Shown here in pieces: positions 1-9,320 of a stretch of DNA of 64,000 bases (position 1 is the first letter of the stretch; every line of letters begins with the position of its first letter). Made by a program: the position numbers and the translations under genes. The notes below the pieces were generated by a model that did not search any database, was not told where the DNA came from, and saw only the letters and a list, made by a program, of their open reading frames with translations. This DNA is from Selaginella moellendorffii (Eukaryota; Streptophyta; Lycopodiopsida; Selaginellales; Selaginellaceae), in assembly GCF_000143415.4 (NCBI RefSeq), contig NW_003314311.1, positions 509,673 to 573,672 of the forward strand, given 5' to 3'.

Positions 1-1670
1 CTGGTAAGCTTTCACTCCAATTCTTTTCAATCCACTCGAAAGTCATTGCTTGTTCTTCTTGAAACACTTTGCTGCTTGACTCTTAAAAGCTTTTTTTCCT
101 GTGTGCTGCTTGACTCTCAAATTGTTTTGGCTGCTGCTAGATACTCTGTCTTGGAGTTTATCTTTTTCCAAGTAAAAGTCCGCTGGGATGTACCTCTTGC
201 CTGTTGTCTCGTGGTTCTTTCTTTCTGACTTGGAGTGTGGTTTCTCTCGCAGTTACAACTTGCAGCCGTGCGACAGCAGCCTTGACAATCCTCCGGGAGA
301 GGAAAGAATCATTCGACGTAGTGATCAGCGACGTTCATATGCCTGACATGGACGGTTTCAAGCTGCTGGAGCTCATTGGCTTGGAGATGGGGATCCCCGT
401 TATCAGTAAGTCTTCTCTCCCTCTTTAATGCTTTCGCCCAGGACGAAACAAACCGGGGACAGCTACGGCAAACCCGTAGAAACAAAACAGAAGAGAGAAG
501 AAAGCAACAAAGATTCTAATGGTGACGCTCACACTCACACTCTTTTGTTTCCTTGCAACAGTGATGTCCGCCAGCGGCGAGACGGACGCGGTGATGAAGG
601 GCGTCGTGTATGGAGCCTGCGATTACCTGGTGAAGCCCGTGAGGATCGAGGAGCTACGGAACATCTGGCAGCATGTCGTCCGGCGGCGTACCAAGGACTC
701 GGCTGTCCGAGACGAAGCTCCCGAGGAGTGGGAGGACTTCATGAGGTCAACCCCCACGGATTCCTCCGAGGAGGCCGACGTTGACCTCCGCCTCCTGCGA
801 AAGAAGAAGCGTCCGAGCTGCGACTTTGGCGGCGGTGGCGGCGACGAGAGCATGAGGAGCATCGCCAGCAACAAGAAGGCGAGGGTGGTGTGGTCATTCG
901 ATCTCCACCAGCAGTTCGTCAAGGCCATCAACCACATAGGAATCGAAAGTAAGTTACTTCTTGTTTTCTTCGATCTCGAGAGCTCACATTCTAAGTTTCT
1001 TGTCATAGAGGCCGTGCCAAAGAGGATTCTCGAGGTGATGAATATCCAGGGGCTCACGAGAGAGAACGTCGCCAGTCACCTCCAGGTAATCGCATTACCA
1101 TTTTGTTCTTTCTCTCTTTTCCAACGCTCTATCTTCTTCCCTGTGCAGAAGTATCGTCTCTACCTCAAGCGATTGAGCGGCGTCACGCCCGAGCCATTCC
1201 CGATTGCTTCGTTCCAGGCCTACGAGGGTGCCACCTTTGGCGGCACCATGCAAATCCACCACCACCAAAGGTCCTCCTCCACTCTACCTCTCCTCCGTAC
1301 CAGGAGTAGCGGCAGCAGCGGTGGCGGCGCCCCGCCGTACAACGTGGACACGCTCGCCACTCTCAAGCAGCTCCAGGCACTCCAGCAAGCGGCTCACGAG
1401 AAAGGCCAGGCGGCGGGATTCGTCGGTGGCAGCGGCGCCGCCGCCGCCGGGATCCGGCCGGGCTTGCGTGTGGAGGAGGAGGATCACCATCACCACCATC
1501 CAGAATTTGGTGGCGGTGACGACGACGAGCAGCATCACACGGGCAGCGATCACGAGGAGGAGCTTTCCGTGCGGCTCAAGTGTGACGACAGCCTTCACAG
1601 CTCAATGCCTGCGTCATTCCAAGGCGCGGTGTTCCACCGCCACCACCACCACCACCAGTATCAGATTTAG
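1..1670 (+). CDS. Type-B response regulator (ARR-B-like transcription factor), 5' end outside the window
   Basis: Nuclear transcription factor of cytokinin His-Asp phosphorelay. Exons read as 1-3 (tail of an upstream exon, followed at once by a GTAAGC donor), 253-405, 562-948, 1009-1085 and 1149-1670; phases join without stops. The receiver domain shows the phospho-acceptor Asp in [14 protein letters not shown], then MMSASGET across the 405/562 junction, and the conserved Lys in DYLVKPV. The linker is basic (RKKKRPS). The GARP/Myb-like DNA-binding domain runs from [14 protein letters not shown] through AVPKRIL to [20 protein letters not shown], split by two short introns. The C-terminal third is rich in Gly, His and acidic residues and ends in a His run. 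The N-terminal beta1 strand with the acidic pair is off the left edge. Identification of the subfamily is firm; the exact orthologue is not determined. Confidence 0.93.
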
Positions 1671-1873
1671 ATTCGATTGCTCGCCGTCAAGGAAGAGAAA
1701 GAGAGTAGAGATCTTGGCTGCCTGATCTGTAAAATTCCAACCACTGTATTAATATGACCACACCAAATGGGACCAAACACAGCGTACCTTTTGTCTCGCT
1801 ATCACAACTTGCTTTCTTCTTTCTTCTTTTTCCACCGCAAGTTAGTCGATCCACGAATGCTAATCTGGAAGAA

Positions 1874-1939
1874 CAAAGATGGTGTCAATGGGAAAAACGA
1901 AGATGGTGTCGAGTGGTAAAGGCAAAGATGGTGTCAATG
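1874..1939 (+). repeat. Short tandem-like repeat, three copies of AAGATGGTGTC
   Basis: Three copies of a core AAAGATGGTGTC/CGAAGATGGTGTC with variable spacing lie in the spacer between the response regulator and the convergent gene below. No function is evident. The rest of 1671-1968 holds only the two 3' ends. Confidence 0.6.
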
Positions 1940-1968
1940 CAAAGGAAGGAAAGAACTTACTTTTTACA

Positions 1969-3678
1969 CTAGGATGGATTCGTCTTGGCTTTGTCCTTCT
2001 CCAACTCGCGACGCAATCGCTTTTGCTCGCGTCGATCGATCGCCTCCAGTGGAATCCCCCGGCTCCTCTTGACCAGCTCGATGAGTTTTCTTTGCTCCTC
2101 CAGCTCCTGCTTGAGCCGTGATACCTCCTGCTCGTGGACAGCGCTCTTCTTCTCCAGGCTCTCGATGACCCTGTCGATCTGTGCCTCCTCTCCGTTCCTC
2201 GGCGTGGAGCTCCTGAGAGCCAGTGGCATTTCCTTGCTTTCCTCCGCTGGCTCCCTCGGCTCCGCCGCGTCTTTCACGGCCAGCGCCGCGCTCTGCCCGC
2301 CTTTGACCGACTCCAGCTCCAGCCTCAGCCTCTCCAGCTCGCGGGCCATGCTGAGATTCATCGTCACGTACCATCGCTCCCGTCTCTCGGCGTCGGCTAG
2401 CTGCTGCTGGAGACGCTTCACTTCCTCGCTCGTAGAGTCGCTGCCGCACGCCGTCGTGGTTGGCATCGCTGTTCTCACGCGCTTCTTGATCTTGTGAGGC
2501 GTTAGAGCGACGAGCGGCAGCGTTTCCTGCTGCTGCTGTGGAGCTTCGATCGCAAGCACACTCTCTGGAGCTGGGGCTAAAGCTGGAGCTGCCGCCATGA
2601 GTAGCAAAGCAACGTCGTTCTCCATCGGCTCCTCCTTCTCCTGGAACTTCATCTCACCCTGGGAGCCGCTGCACCCGTTCTCCACCAGTCCGGTTCCCTT
2701 CTCCCCTTCCAGCTCCTCCCCGAGAGCGTTCTCGATCATCCCCGTCAGCCACTCGCCAAACGCAAACCTCACGTTCCTCGTCCTCAGCTTCGTCAGCTTG
2801 ATCGCGTTCTTGATCGTCTCGGCCATGAAGTCGGCCCACTGCATGAGCACCTTGAGCCGCAGCGACGTCTCCATGGCCAGGATGATCGCCCCCTTGATGT
2901 AAGTCAGCTTGAAAGTCCGGCAGACCAGCTTCTCGGACAGAGCACTCGCCACTGCCACGAACGTCTCGGTTTGGTCCTTGTATCGCAGATACCGCAAGTC
3001 GTATCCATAGCTCGTCCGTTTGAGCCCCGGAATGAGCCTGTCCATCACCGGAAGATCCTCCGCCCGGACGTCGTGAACGATGGCTCGCTCGCCTCGGGTT
3101 CCAAGAGGGAGACCCGTGAGCTTCCTCACGGCCTGCGCAGTGATCTTGATGAGCCGGCCATTCACCACCCCGGCACCTTTGTGGTGGCTGTAAGTCGTGA
3201 TGAAATCCGTGCAGTAGCTCTTGTTGAATCTGGGAACCTCGGTGTGGAGCAAGAACTGCTCGAGCCCAAGGCTCCGGATCATCGCCAGCCCCTGTCCCTC
3301 GCGGAGGAAGTGCCGGTTCTTGAGCTTACAGCGCGTGAACTTGTAAGGCTCCATGCCCCGCTTCTTTGCTCCTCCTCCTCGATCCTTGTCCAGCCCGCTA
3401 CTCCGGGCGGTGCTATCGTCGGGATTGGTGTCCTCGCTGCCGCCCTCTTCGTCCTCGCCACCACAGCCATCGTCCTCCTCGATCTCCTCGGACTCGCACA
3501 CCGCCCCCTCGGGATCGCCGCATCGCTCCGCCAGGACCTCCGCCAGGACGTCGATGCTGCTCTGCATTTGCCGGGGCTGGCTCTTCATCGCGCGCTTCTT
3601 GCGCGGCACAGAGAAATCCGCCGGGCGATCGCGGCTTGGGCCGGCCACCGCGATCTCTTGAGGATTTCCCTCCTCCAT
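1969..3678 (-). CDS. Unknown 569-aa protein with conserved globular domain and C-terminal coiled coils
   Basis: Single long open frame, apparently intronless, convergent with the response regulator. The N-terminus (about 1-110) is basic then very acidic (runs of E and D). A globular region at about 110-320 begins FTRCKLKNRHFL and contains KITAQAVRKLTGLPLG and YLRYKDQTETF. Residues about 330-420 are low-complexity (Ala/Pro/Gln). Two coiled-coil stretches rich in E, R, Q and L (about 420-450 and 480-565) end the protein. The globular part loosely recalls the plant mobile or putative plant transposon protein domains found in domesticated or gag-like plant proteins, but I cannot confirm this by eye. 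Codon use is strongly GC-biased like the other genes, so it looks expressed and constrained. Function unknown. Confidence 0.7.
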   Translation of the reverse strand: MEEGNPQEIAVAGPSRDRPADFSVPRKKRAMKSQPRQMQSSIDVLAEVLAERCGDPEGAVCESEEIEEDDGCGGEDEEGGSEDTNPDDSTARSSGLDKDRGGGAKKRGMEPYKFTRCKLKNRHFLREGQGLAMIRSLGLEQFLLHTEVPRFNKSYCTDFITTYSHHKGAGVVNGRLIKITAQAVRKLTGLPLGTRGERAIVHDVRAEDLPVMDRLIPGLKRTSYGYDLRYLRYKDQTETFVAVASALSEKLVCRTFKLTYIKGAIILAMETSLRLKVLMQWADFMAETIKNAIKLTKLRTRNVRFAFGEWLTGMIENALGEELEGEKGTGLVENGCSGSQGEMKFQEKEEPMENDVALLLMAAAPALAPAPESVLAIEAPQQQQETLPLVALTPHKIKKRVRTAMPTTTACGSDSTSEEVKRLQQQLADAERRERWYVTMNLSMARELERLRLELESVKGGQSAALAVKDAAEPREPAEESKEMPLALRSSTPRNGEEAQIDRVIESLEKKSAVHEQEVSRLKQELEEQRKLIELVKRSRGIPLEAIDRREQKRLRRELEKDKAKTNPS

Positions 3679-4165
3679 CCTGGAGATCTTAGGGCGGGCG
3701 AGTCGATCGATCGATCCTGGCTATGCACGAGCGGTCATCGATCACTGCACGGGCCGCGCACGCCTCAGATCTAGAGAAGTTTGCGAACCTGAGAGTGCCG
3801 CCGATCCAGGAAGAATGCGGCGCGTGGATCAAGGCGTCATGGAAACCCTAGCTTCCAGATCGAGTGCGCTGTCCAGTAAGAACCCTACCGCGCTGCCTCA
3901 TGCCCGTGAAGGGCATCTTGGAGAGAAGAACAGTATGCCCCGGTTTTTAGGGCTAGCGCCCAGAGATTAGGGCAAACGATCGCCCAGGAGCTGCCATGGC
4001 GGAGCAGTGGAGCAGTGTCATTTCCCTCTTTCTGTGAAAACTTTTCCTTGCAGGCACGCTACCTCCATGCACGAATTCTCCCAGCTTATAAATCCATGGA
4101 GCGAGGATCCATCACAGCGCCAAAGCCAGGAAGCCTTCGCTCTCTCGATCATCCAAAAGATATGA
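3679..4165. promoter_or_regulatory. Divergent intergenic region with AAACCCTAG motif and a TATA box
   Basis: Between the start codon of the 569-aa gene (minus) and the globulin-like pseudogene (plus). It contains GAAACCCTAGC near 3841 (telo-box-like) and AAGAACCCTA near 3880. CTTATAAAT at 4085-4093 is a good TATA box about 75 bp upstream of the ATG at 4162-4164. This suggests the globulin locus once had a normal promoter. Confidence 0.5.
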
Positions 4166-5486
4166 GATCACTGAGAGGATTTCTCGCATTTTTTCTCGCG
4201 CTCATCATGGAGCGATTTGAGGCCGCAGGATGCTCGAGTGGCGCTCAAATCCGACGGTGGAAAATTGGAAGTCTGGGAAGGCTCCGGAGTTTTCGAAGAG
4301 CTCGGAGTTGTGGCTGGCCGGACGATGCTCAAGCGTAGGGGTCTCTTGCTTCAATTCTATCTCGACTCTTCCCTGCTCCACATTGTCACTTGAGGTATAG
4401 CTATAGTTCTCAAACTGTTCTTCGCTAAGTGCTCGTAAGGTTGGTTCTATGCTTCTAAAACGATAGGTGGTGGACTTGTTGGGATTTTCATCTCTCTTGA
4501 TGATCGCAAGACACGGGAGAGCTGTTTTAAAGTCGAGAGAGGAGATGTTGTCGCAGTTCCGCAAGGAGTGGCTTTGTGGTGGTACAACGGCGGAGACGAT
4601 GAGCTGGAAATCATGGGAGTCGCACATCTGGCTGACAATCGTCACACAAAGGTAAAATCTCTCTTTTTCCTCCATCGTTCTTGTAGAGACGCTTATCAAA
4701 ATCCTTTTTTTTTTTACTTGGCAGCCATTCCTTGTGGCCGGAGGAAAGCCGGACGAGCAAAGCCGGAGAGGATTTGGTTTTGGAGCTGTGATCCATGGCT
4801 TCAGCTCGGGAGTTCTTTCACGGGCCAGCGAAATGGACAAGAGCAGCGTTCGAGACGTCTTGGAGGGCCAAAGCGGTGTTGGCTTTGTCAAAGTGGACGA
4901 GGACGTAACTTTCCCAGATGCCACCAGCGCTTTCGATCGAAACTTCATCTATCGCCTCCGCGAGATCCATCCCGACGTTCGCGTCCAAAACGGTGGGGAG
5001 CGGGATCCGAGAGCTCAGCAGCTACAAGCTTCCTATTCTACGAACCTTGGGGCTTGGTATCGAGTGTGTCCATCTCAACAAGGTAGAGACCTCCATCTTC
5101 TGTGAGTTAATACTAGTTTTTTCCAGGGAGCCATGGTCGCTCCAAATTGGTTCCATGGTAGCCATCAGATCCTCTACGTCGTTCATGGACGAGGAAGGAT
5201 CGAGGTCGTGGATCCCAGTGGCGAGAGAGTTCTCGACGAAGAACTGGAACAATGCTCGCTCGTTGTCGTTCCAGCTTTCTATCCTTCTACTAAAATCGCT
5301 TCCAGCGAGGAGAGCTTCCATTACATCACATTCGTCATATCCCACAGGTATCCAAAACTCTCCAAAATACTCCATAGTTTTTTTTTTAACTTTCTTTTTT
5401 GGTGTGTGTTTAGGCGTATGATCTCTTACTTGTCGGGGAGAAATCCGGTTTACAGAGGAATGGATCGCCTCCAACTCAACAATTAG
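4162..5486 (+). pseudogene. 11S-globulin-like bicupin (seed-storage-protein family), copy 1, with frame lesions
   Basis: A two-barrel cupin resembling plant legumin/11S globulins. The exon chain is about 4162-4394, 4467-4651, 4725-5082, 5127-5347 and 5414-5486. The first ATG gives a hydrophobic leader (LRGFLAFFLALI), suitable for ER entry. Barrel 1 shows LEVWEGSG, GDVVAVPQGVALWWYNGGDD and TKPFLVAGG; barrel 2 shows LGLGIECVHLNKGAMVAPNW, HQILYVVHGRG and VVPAFYPS. Lesions seen: the leader frame and the cupin frame differ by one base around 4230-4245; an in-frame TGA at 4391-4393 lies just before the GTATAG donor; and an extra G in the GGGG run at 4995-4998 shifts the frame inside barrel 2. The C-terminus stops early after LSGRNP. 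Either this is a young pseudogene or several base errors sit in the assembly. A second, more decayed copy lies at 13950-14870. Confidence 0.75.
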
Positions 5487-5803
5487 GTAAAGACTTCCAT
5501 TCGAGATAGCACTGTCAAAGTGGACGAGGATATAACTTTCCCAGGTCGATCCACGGTCCCCAGCTTCAAAACTCCAAAACCGAAGTCTCTTTACTTTCCA
5601 ATGTAGAAAAAAAGAGGAGGAAATTAATACTCAAAGTTCCACTGCGCCGATTTGTCTCGATAAAGATTACAACTCAAATGAAGGTTCATGACGAAAATAC
5701 TTCACTTTCATTATTCATATTTCAGTCCATTAAATATAATACAGAGGAGGAAGCATTTGCTTGGCATCATTTTGACCAGAATTTGAACCACAATATGTCT
5801 ACA

Positions 5804-5928
5804 CAGAACAATTGCAAATCAAATCATTATTGAGCTAAAAATTGCAAGAATTTTCTTCCTTGATCCAGAACAATTGCAAATCAATTCATTATTGAGCTAA
5901 GAATTGCAAGAATTTTCTTCCTTGATCC
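5804..5928. repeat. 62-bp tandem duplication in the metallothionein 3' flank
   Basis: Two near-identical 62-bp units begin with CAGAACAATTGCAAATCAA at 5804 and 5866. The second ends next to the metallothionein stop codon at 5930, so the repeat doubles the 3' UTR sequence. A few substitutions separate the copies. Confidence 0.85.
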
Positions 5929-5929
5929 A

Positions 5930-6352
5930 TCAACCTTGCACGGGCTTGGGGCAAGAGCAAGTCTCACAACTGCATGTCCGGCCACACTTGCAGAAGGGCT
6001 CGCCTGAGGCAGTTTTCTTGGCACAGGTGCATGTCTCACAATTGCAGTTTGCACCGCATTCGCAGAAAACTCCGTCGTGGCCACTAGCACATGATCAAAA
6101 GAGTTGCAAAACCAGCATAATGTATATATTGGAAAGCAAAGGATCCATAACAGAAACTTACGTTCGTCCAGCAACTCTACCCATTGCTACACATCTGTGA
6201 TCAAGGGATTTGTTGATTGATCAACAGTTCTAGAAACACAAAGATATCTCTTACTTGCAATGATCTCCGCATGGGCATGGATTCCCACAAGCACATCCAG
6301 CAGTACAGTCGCAGGTGGCCGTGATAGCAGCTCCAGCAGCAGCGGTGGCCAT
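5930..6352 (-). CDS. Metallothionein-like Cys-rich protein, copy A (intact)
   Basis: Small metal-chelating cytosolic protein, 94 aa from three exons (minus strand: 6255-6352, 6162-6194, 5930-6083). Exon 1 encodes an Ala-rich start and the first Cys cluster (CTAGCACGNPCPCGDHCK). Exon 2 adds CVAMGRVAGR. Exon 3 carries GHDGVFCECGANC and two CETC(T/S)C clusters, giving three Cys-rich blocks separated by short spacers. This resembles plant type-4/Ec-type metallothioneins more than types 1-3, which have two clusters and a long linker. All splice sites are GT-AG and the frame is open. It is convergent with globulin copy 1. An upstream TATA block is shared with the other metallothionein copies. Confidence 0.85.
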
Positions 6353-6420
6353 TGCTAGAGATCAAACAAAGAAGTGAAAGAAAACTATCGATAACACGAT
6401 TGAGAAACCCCCACAGCTGC

Positions 6421-6450
6421 CGTTTTTATAGAATGGGTCATGCATGAGAC
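6421..6450 (-). promoter_or_regulatory. Conserved TATA promoter block of metallothionein copy A
   Basis: On the minus strand the sequence reads TGCATGACCCATTCTATAAA, followed by a GGCAGCTGTGG-like stretch. The same block sits upstream of copy B (15962-15990), and a related one upstream of copy C (about 18003-18030). It holds the TATA box and a TGCATG (RY-like) motif. Confidence 0.7.
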
Positions 6451-6599
6451 ACCAGCAATTGTTACTGCACCGGTAAATTCTTATATACTTCACCAATGGG
6501 CAGTAAGCAGAGATAAACAACGCCATCCCAGTTCAGTCAAGGAATTGGCTATTTATGGGAGTTAATGTAATGTAATGTAATAAACTATCCACAAATCCC

Positions 6600-6735
6600 A
6601 CAAATAATCCCAGTACTGGAAGATTTGTGGCTCCATGCTTGGAAACAGCAACCTTTTGACATCTTCCCAAACATAACCAAAGCTTTAAGGATGTTTCTTT
6701 TGGTTGGTATAGATGGATATTGTCAAACATGCAAG
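6600..6735 (+). repeat. Dispersed repeat shared with 17520-17670
   Basis: CAGTACTGGAAGATTTGTGG, the following CCATGCTTGGAAACAGCAA and ACATCTTCCCAAA match a block at 17527-17590 in the same orientation with about 20-25% differences. Both copies lie beside metallothionein genes, so the block probably moved with the local duplication. Coding potential is not evident. Confidence 0.65.
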
Positions 6736-8346
6736 ATGGTAAAGGAGCATAGCATGTAGTTTTGTCTCAATTTATGCCAGACTCCCAGATCTGGATTTCA
6801 TTTGATTTAGCGTGAGGTGCTAGGATTTGAGGGGAAAAAAAAGAAGTTATGTTTACTACCAAGATAATCACTTAAGCTTCTGCTCACCATGCATTTAACG
6901 GAAATTGGCATCTGAAGACTAATTTTAAATGCTATGCTTTTGTGGTTGGTTGGCATGGTTGATAACGTCCATAAGGTTTTTATTAAGATTATCAAAGCAC
7001 CTTTATGTTTTTCTATAAATGCCCACAGGATCATCCTTACATTTAATAGGGGAAGATCTAAGAAAATATTTAGCTTCTTCTCTTTTAATTGTTAAGATTA
7101 AAACTTCTATGCTTTTAATACTTTTTAACCAACTTGAAATAAATTTCTGCACTTTGCAGATTCATAAATCTTGAATTTTGTTGCTAGTTCTCAAATAGAT
7201 TAAAAGAATATCACAAAGTTTCATTTCCTATCCTGAGACAAAACCTCCACCCAAAGTGGATCACCTCATAAGCATTGCCCTAGTGGCACAAAAGCACTCT
7301 ATATATTCAACATCCTTATTATTTAAAATATATATTCCTTTATGTTGCCAAGTTAAATTTATAACACTTATAATATTATTAAAGAGTATAGTATTAAAAT
7401 CACCCCAATTTATGGTGGATAAAACAAATCTTACTAAAATAAAAAGGCCAATTACTTAAATAAAAAAGTTCTTGGATCTCTCTCTAAGAATTTCTTTTTT
7501 TTACACCTTCAACACTTGTCTTGTATATTAGTTTTAATTTTTCTAATCTTTATTTATTGCTTAATAAAGAATAGCTTTATTCATTTTTTTATCATATTAG
7601 ATTGTGTTTATAGTTGCATACTTGAATTATTATTATAAACATCTTCCTAATTTGTTTTTGAGAGAAATAAATTCTTACTTAAATGGGATATTATAATGCT
7701 TTTTGCTATCTCAAGCTCTACAAATATAAAAACATATGAATCAACTTCTTTCCATCTACCATACTATCACAAACATGTAAGAGCTTAAATATTGGTATTA
7801 ATGTTTTATTTTGTAAAGTTTCATTTTTATTTTTTTATTTACAAAAGATTTCACTTAAATTCTAAGTATCTTTAGAAAATTATCTTCATCACTAAAAATT
7901 TTTAAAAATGCTTTATAAATTGATCTCAAAAAACTCCTCAAATTTCTATATTATCATAACTATAATAGTTTGAAACATTTACTATGCTTTTATAAAATAT
8001 ATTTTTCAAACTAAAATAATTTTTTTATTTATGAGAAGTTAGCTAGATTCATCTTTTTTCTATTATCTAAATACTTAAGTTGTGAGGAAAATTCTTTTTT
8101 ATTATGTGCTATGATAAATATTTTAGTTAATTCATTAAATATATTATATTTAATAAATGGTGTGCTTGTTAGAAATAATGCCTCTTGCTTTACTAAAAGA
8201 CTTTTTATAAAAGATTAATATTGTCAACCATAACAATACTTTTCTTTTTAGTAATTTATTTCAAAAGAACTTGATAAGTAACTCTATAAAATATCAATTT
8301 TATTAAAAGTCTATAAATTTTTTATAAGTTGTGGTGGCTTTAGATT

Positions 8347-8349
<3 letters not shown>

Positions 8350-8429
<80 letters not shown>
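8350..8429. repeat. (TA)n microsatellite, about 40 units
   Basis: Uninterrupted alternating TA of about 80 bp inside the AT-rich island. Likely unstable in length and prone to cruciform formation. Confidence 0.98.
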
Positions 8430-8430
<1 letters not shown>

Positions 8431-9250
8431 TAACAAATGAGAGTGAATTTCATTGAGAGAATCCAGAACAAGAAGCAAATAAAATATTAAAAGAAACAAG
8501 CATAGTATATACTATCCGGTAAACTTAGCTTTTTTATTGTCCTCACATGCAGCACAATCAGGCATCCGAACAAGCATCCAAACAAGGTGTGGAGGATCGG
8601 CAAAGCGAAACATTTTGCGACTTATAGCGCAATGAGCATTAAATCTATAAACTAAAAAATAACTTTATCAACAATAAAAAAGAAAACTGTAAAAAAAATT
8701 AAAAGAAGTTTTATAAAGAATTATTTTAGTTGAGTGAGAAGTTTTAAACTTAAATTTGAAGAGGAAATAAAAGATTAAATAGAGTTTTTAAAGCTGTAGT
8801 TTAATTATAAATGATAGTTGGTAGAAAAACTTTATAATTAAAGTCTTATTTTTAACAAATTAAAAACCTTGTTAATCCTTTGGACTCTACTACCAAAAGA
8901 CTTGCTTTAGGTGATTATAATTAATTATTTAAGTTTGAAAAAAAATTCAATTATGAACAACATGCTTTATGAAAAGGGAAAAAAGCATAGAAAATCTTGC
9001 CTGCAATTGAAGCAATTGATTGTGCTAGCCACAACATCAAGAATCTACCCATATTCACAAAAAAATTCATTAAAACTAAGTAATAACTTAATATTTTTGT
9101 TTAAAGAAAGTACAACAATGTCTTAAAGATTCATAGTAGAAATAATTGTAGAGAAGATTTTTCTTTATATAGATGTTTTTCTCTCTCTATTTTCTTTTGA
9201 GGTATAAAAATAATTTTGTAGTATTTAATTTGAAAATAAGTTGTTGAATG

Positions 9251-9320
9251 TAAAAGAATCATCTAGTTTGCAAACTAGATCACCAGATATCAATATCAAG
9301 ATGTAGTGTGATTCTTTTAA
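9251..9320. repeat. Hairpin: AAAAGAATCA ... TGATTCTTTT with inner palindrome
   Basis: AAAAGAATCA at about 9251 pairs with TGATTCTTTT at about 9309. Between them lies the perfect 16-bp palindrome CTAGTTTGCAAACTAG (about 9264-9279). It may be a remnant of a small inverted-repeat element. Confidence 0.6.

Noticed and set aside
2971-3774. 267-codon plus-strand frame opposite the 569-aa gene
   Set aside because: GC-rich antisense shadow; the minus-strand protein has more natural composition and a longer frame.
4205-4948. 247-codon minus-strand open frame opposite the globulin-like gene
   Set aside because: It is antisense to recognisable cupin motifs on the plus strand; the same shadow appears opposite globulin copy 2, so it reflects codon bias, not a gene.
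8311-8499. Short ORF with YIYIYI repeats
   Set aside because: Translation of the TA microsatellite.
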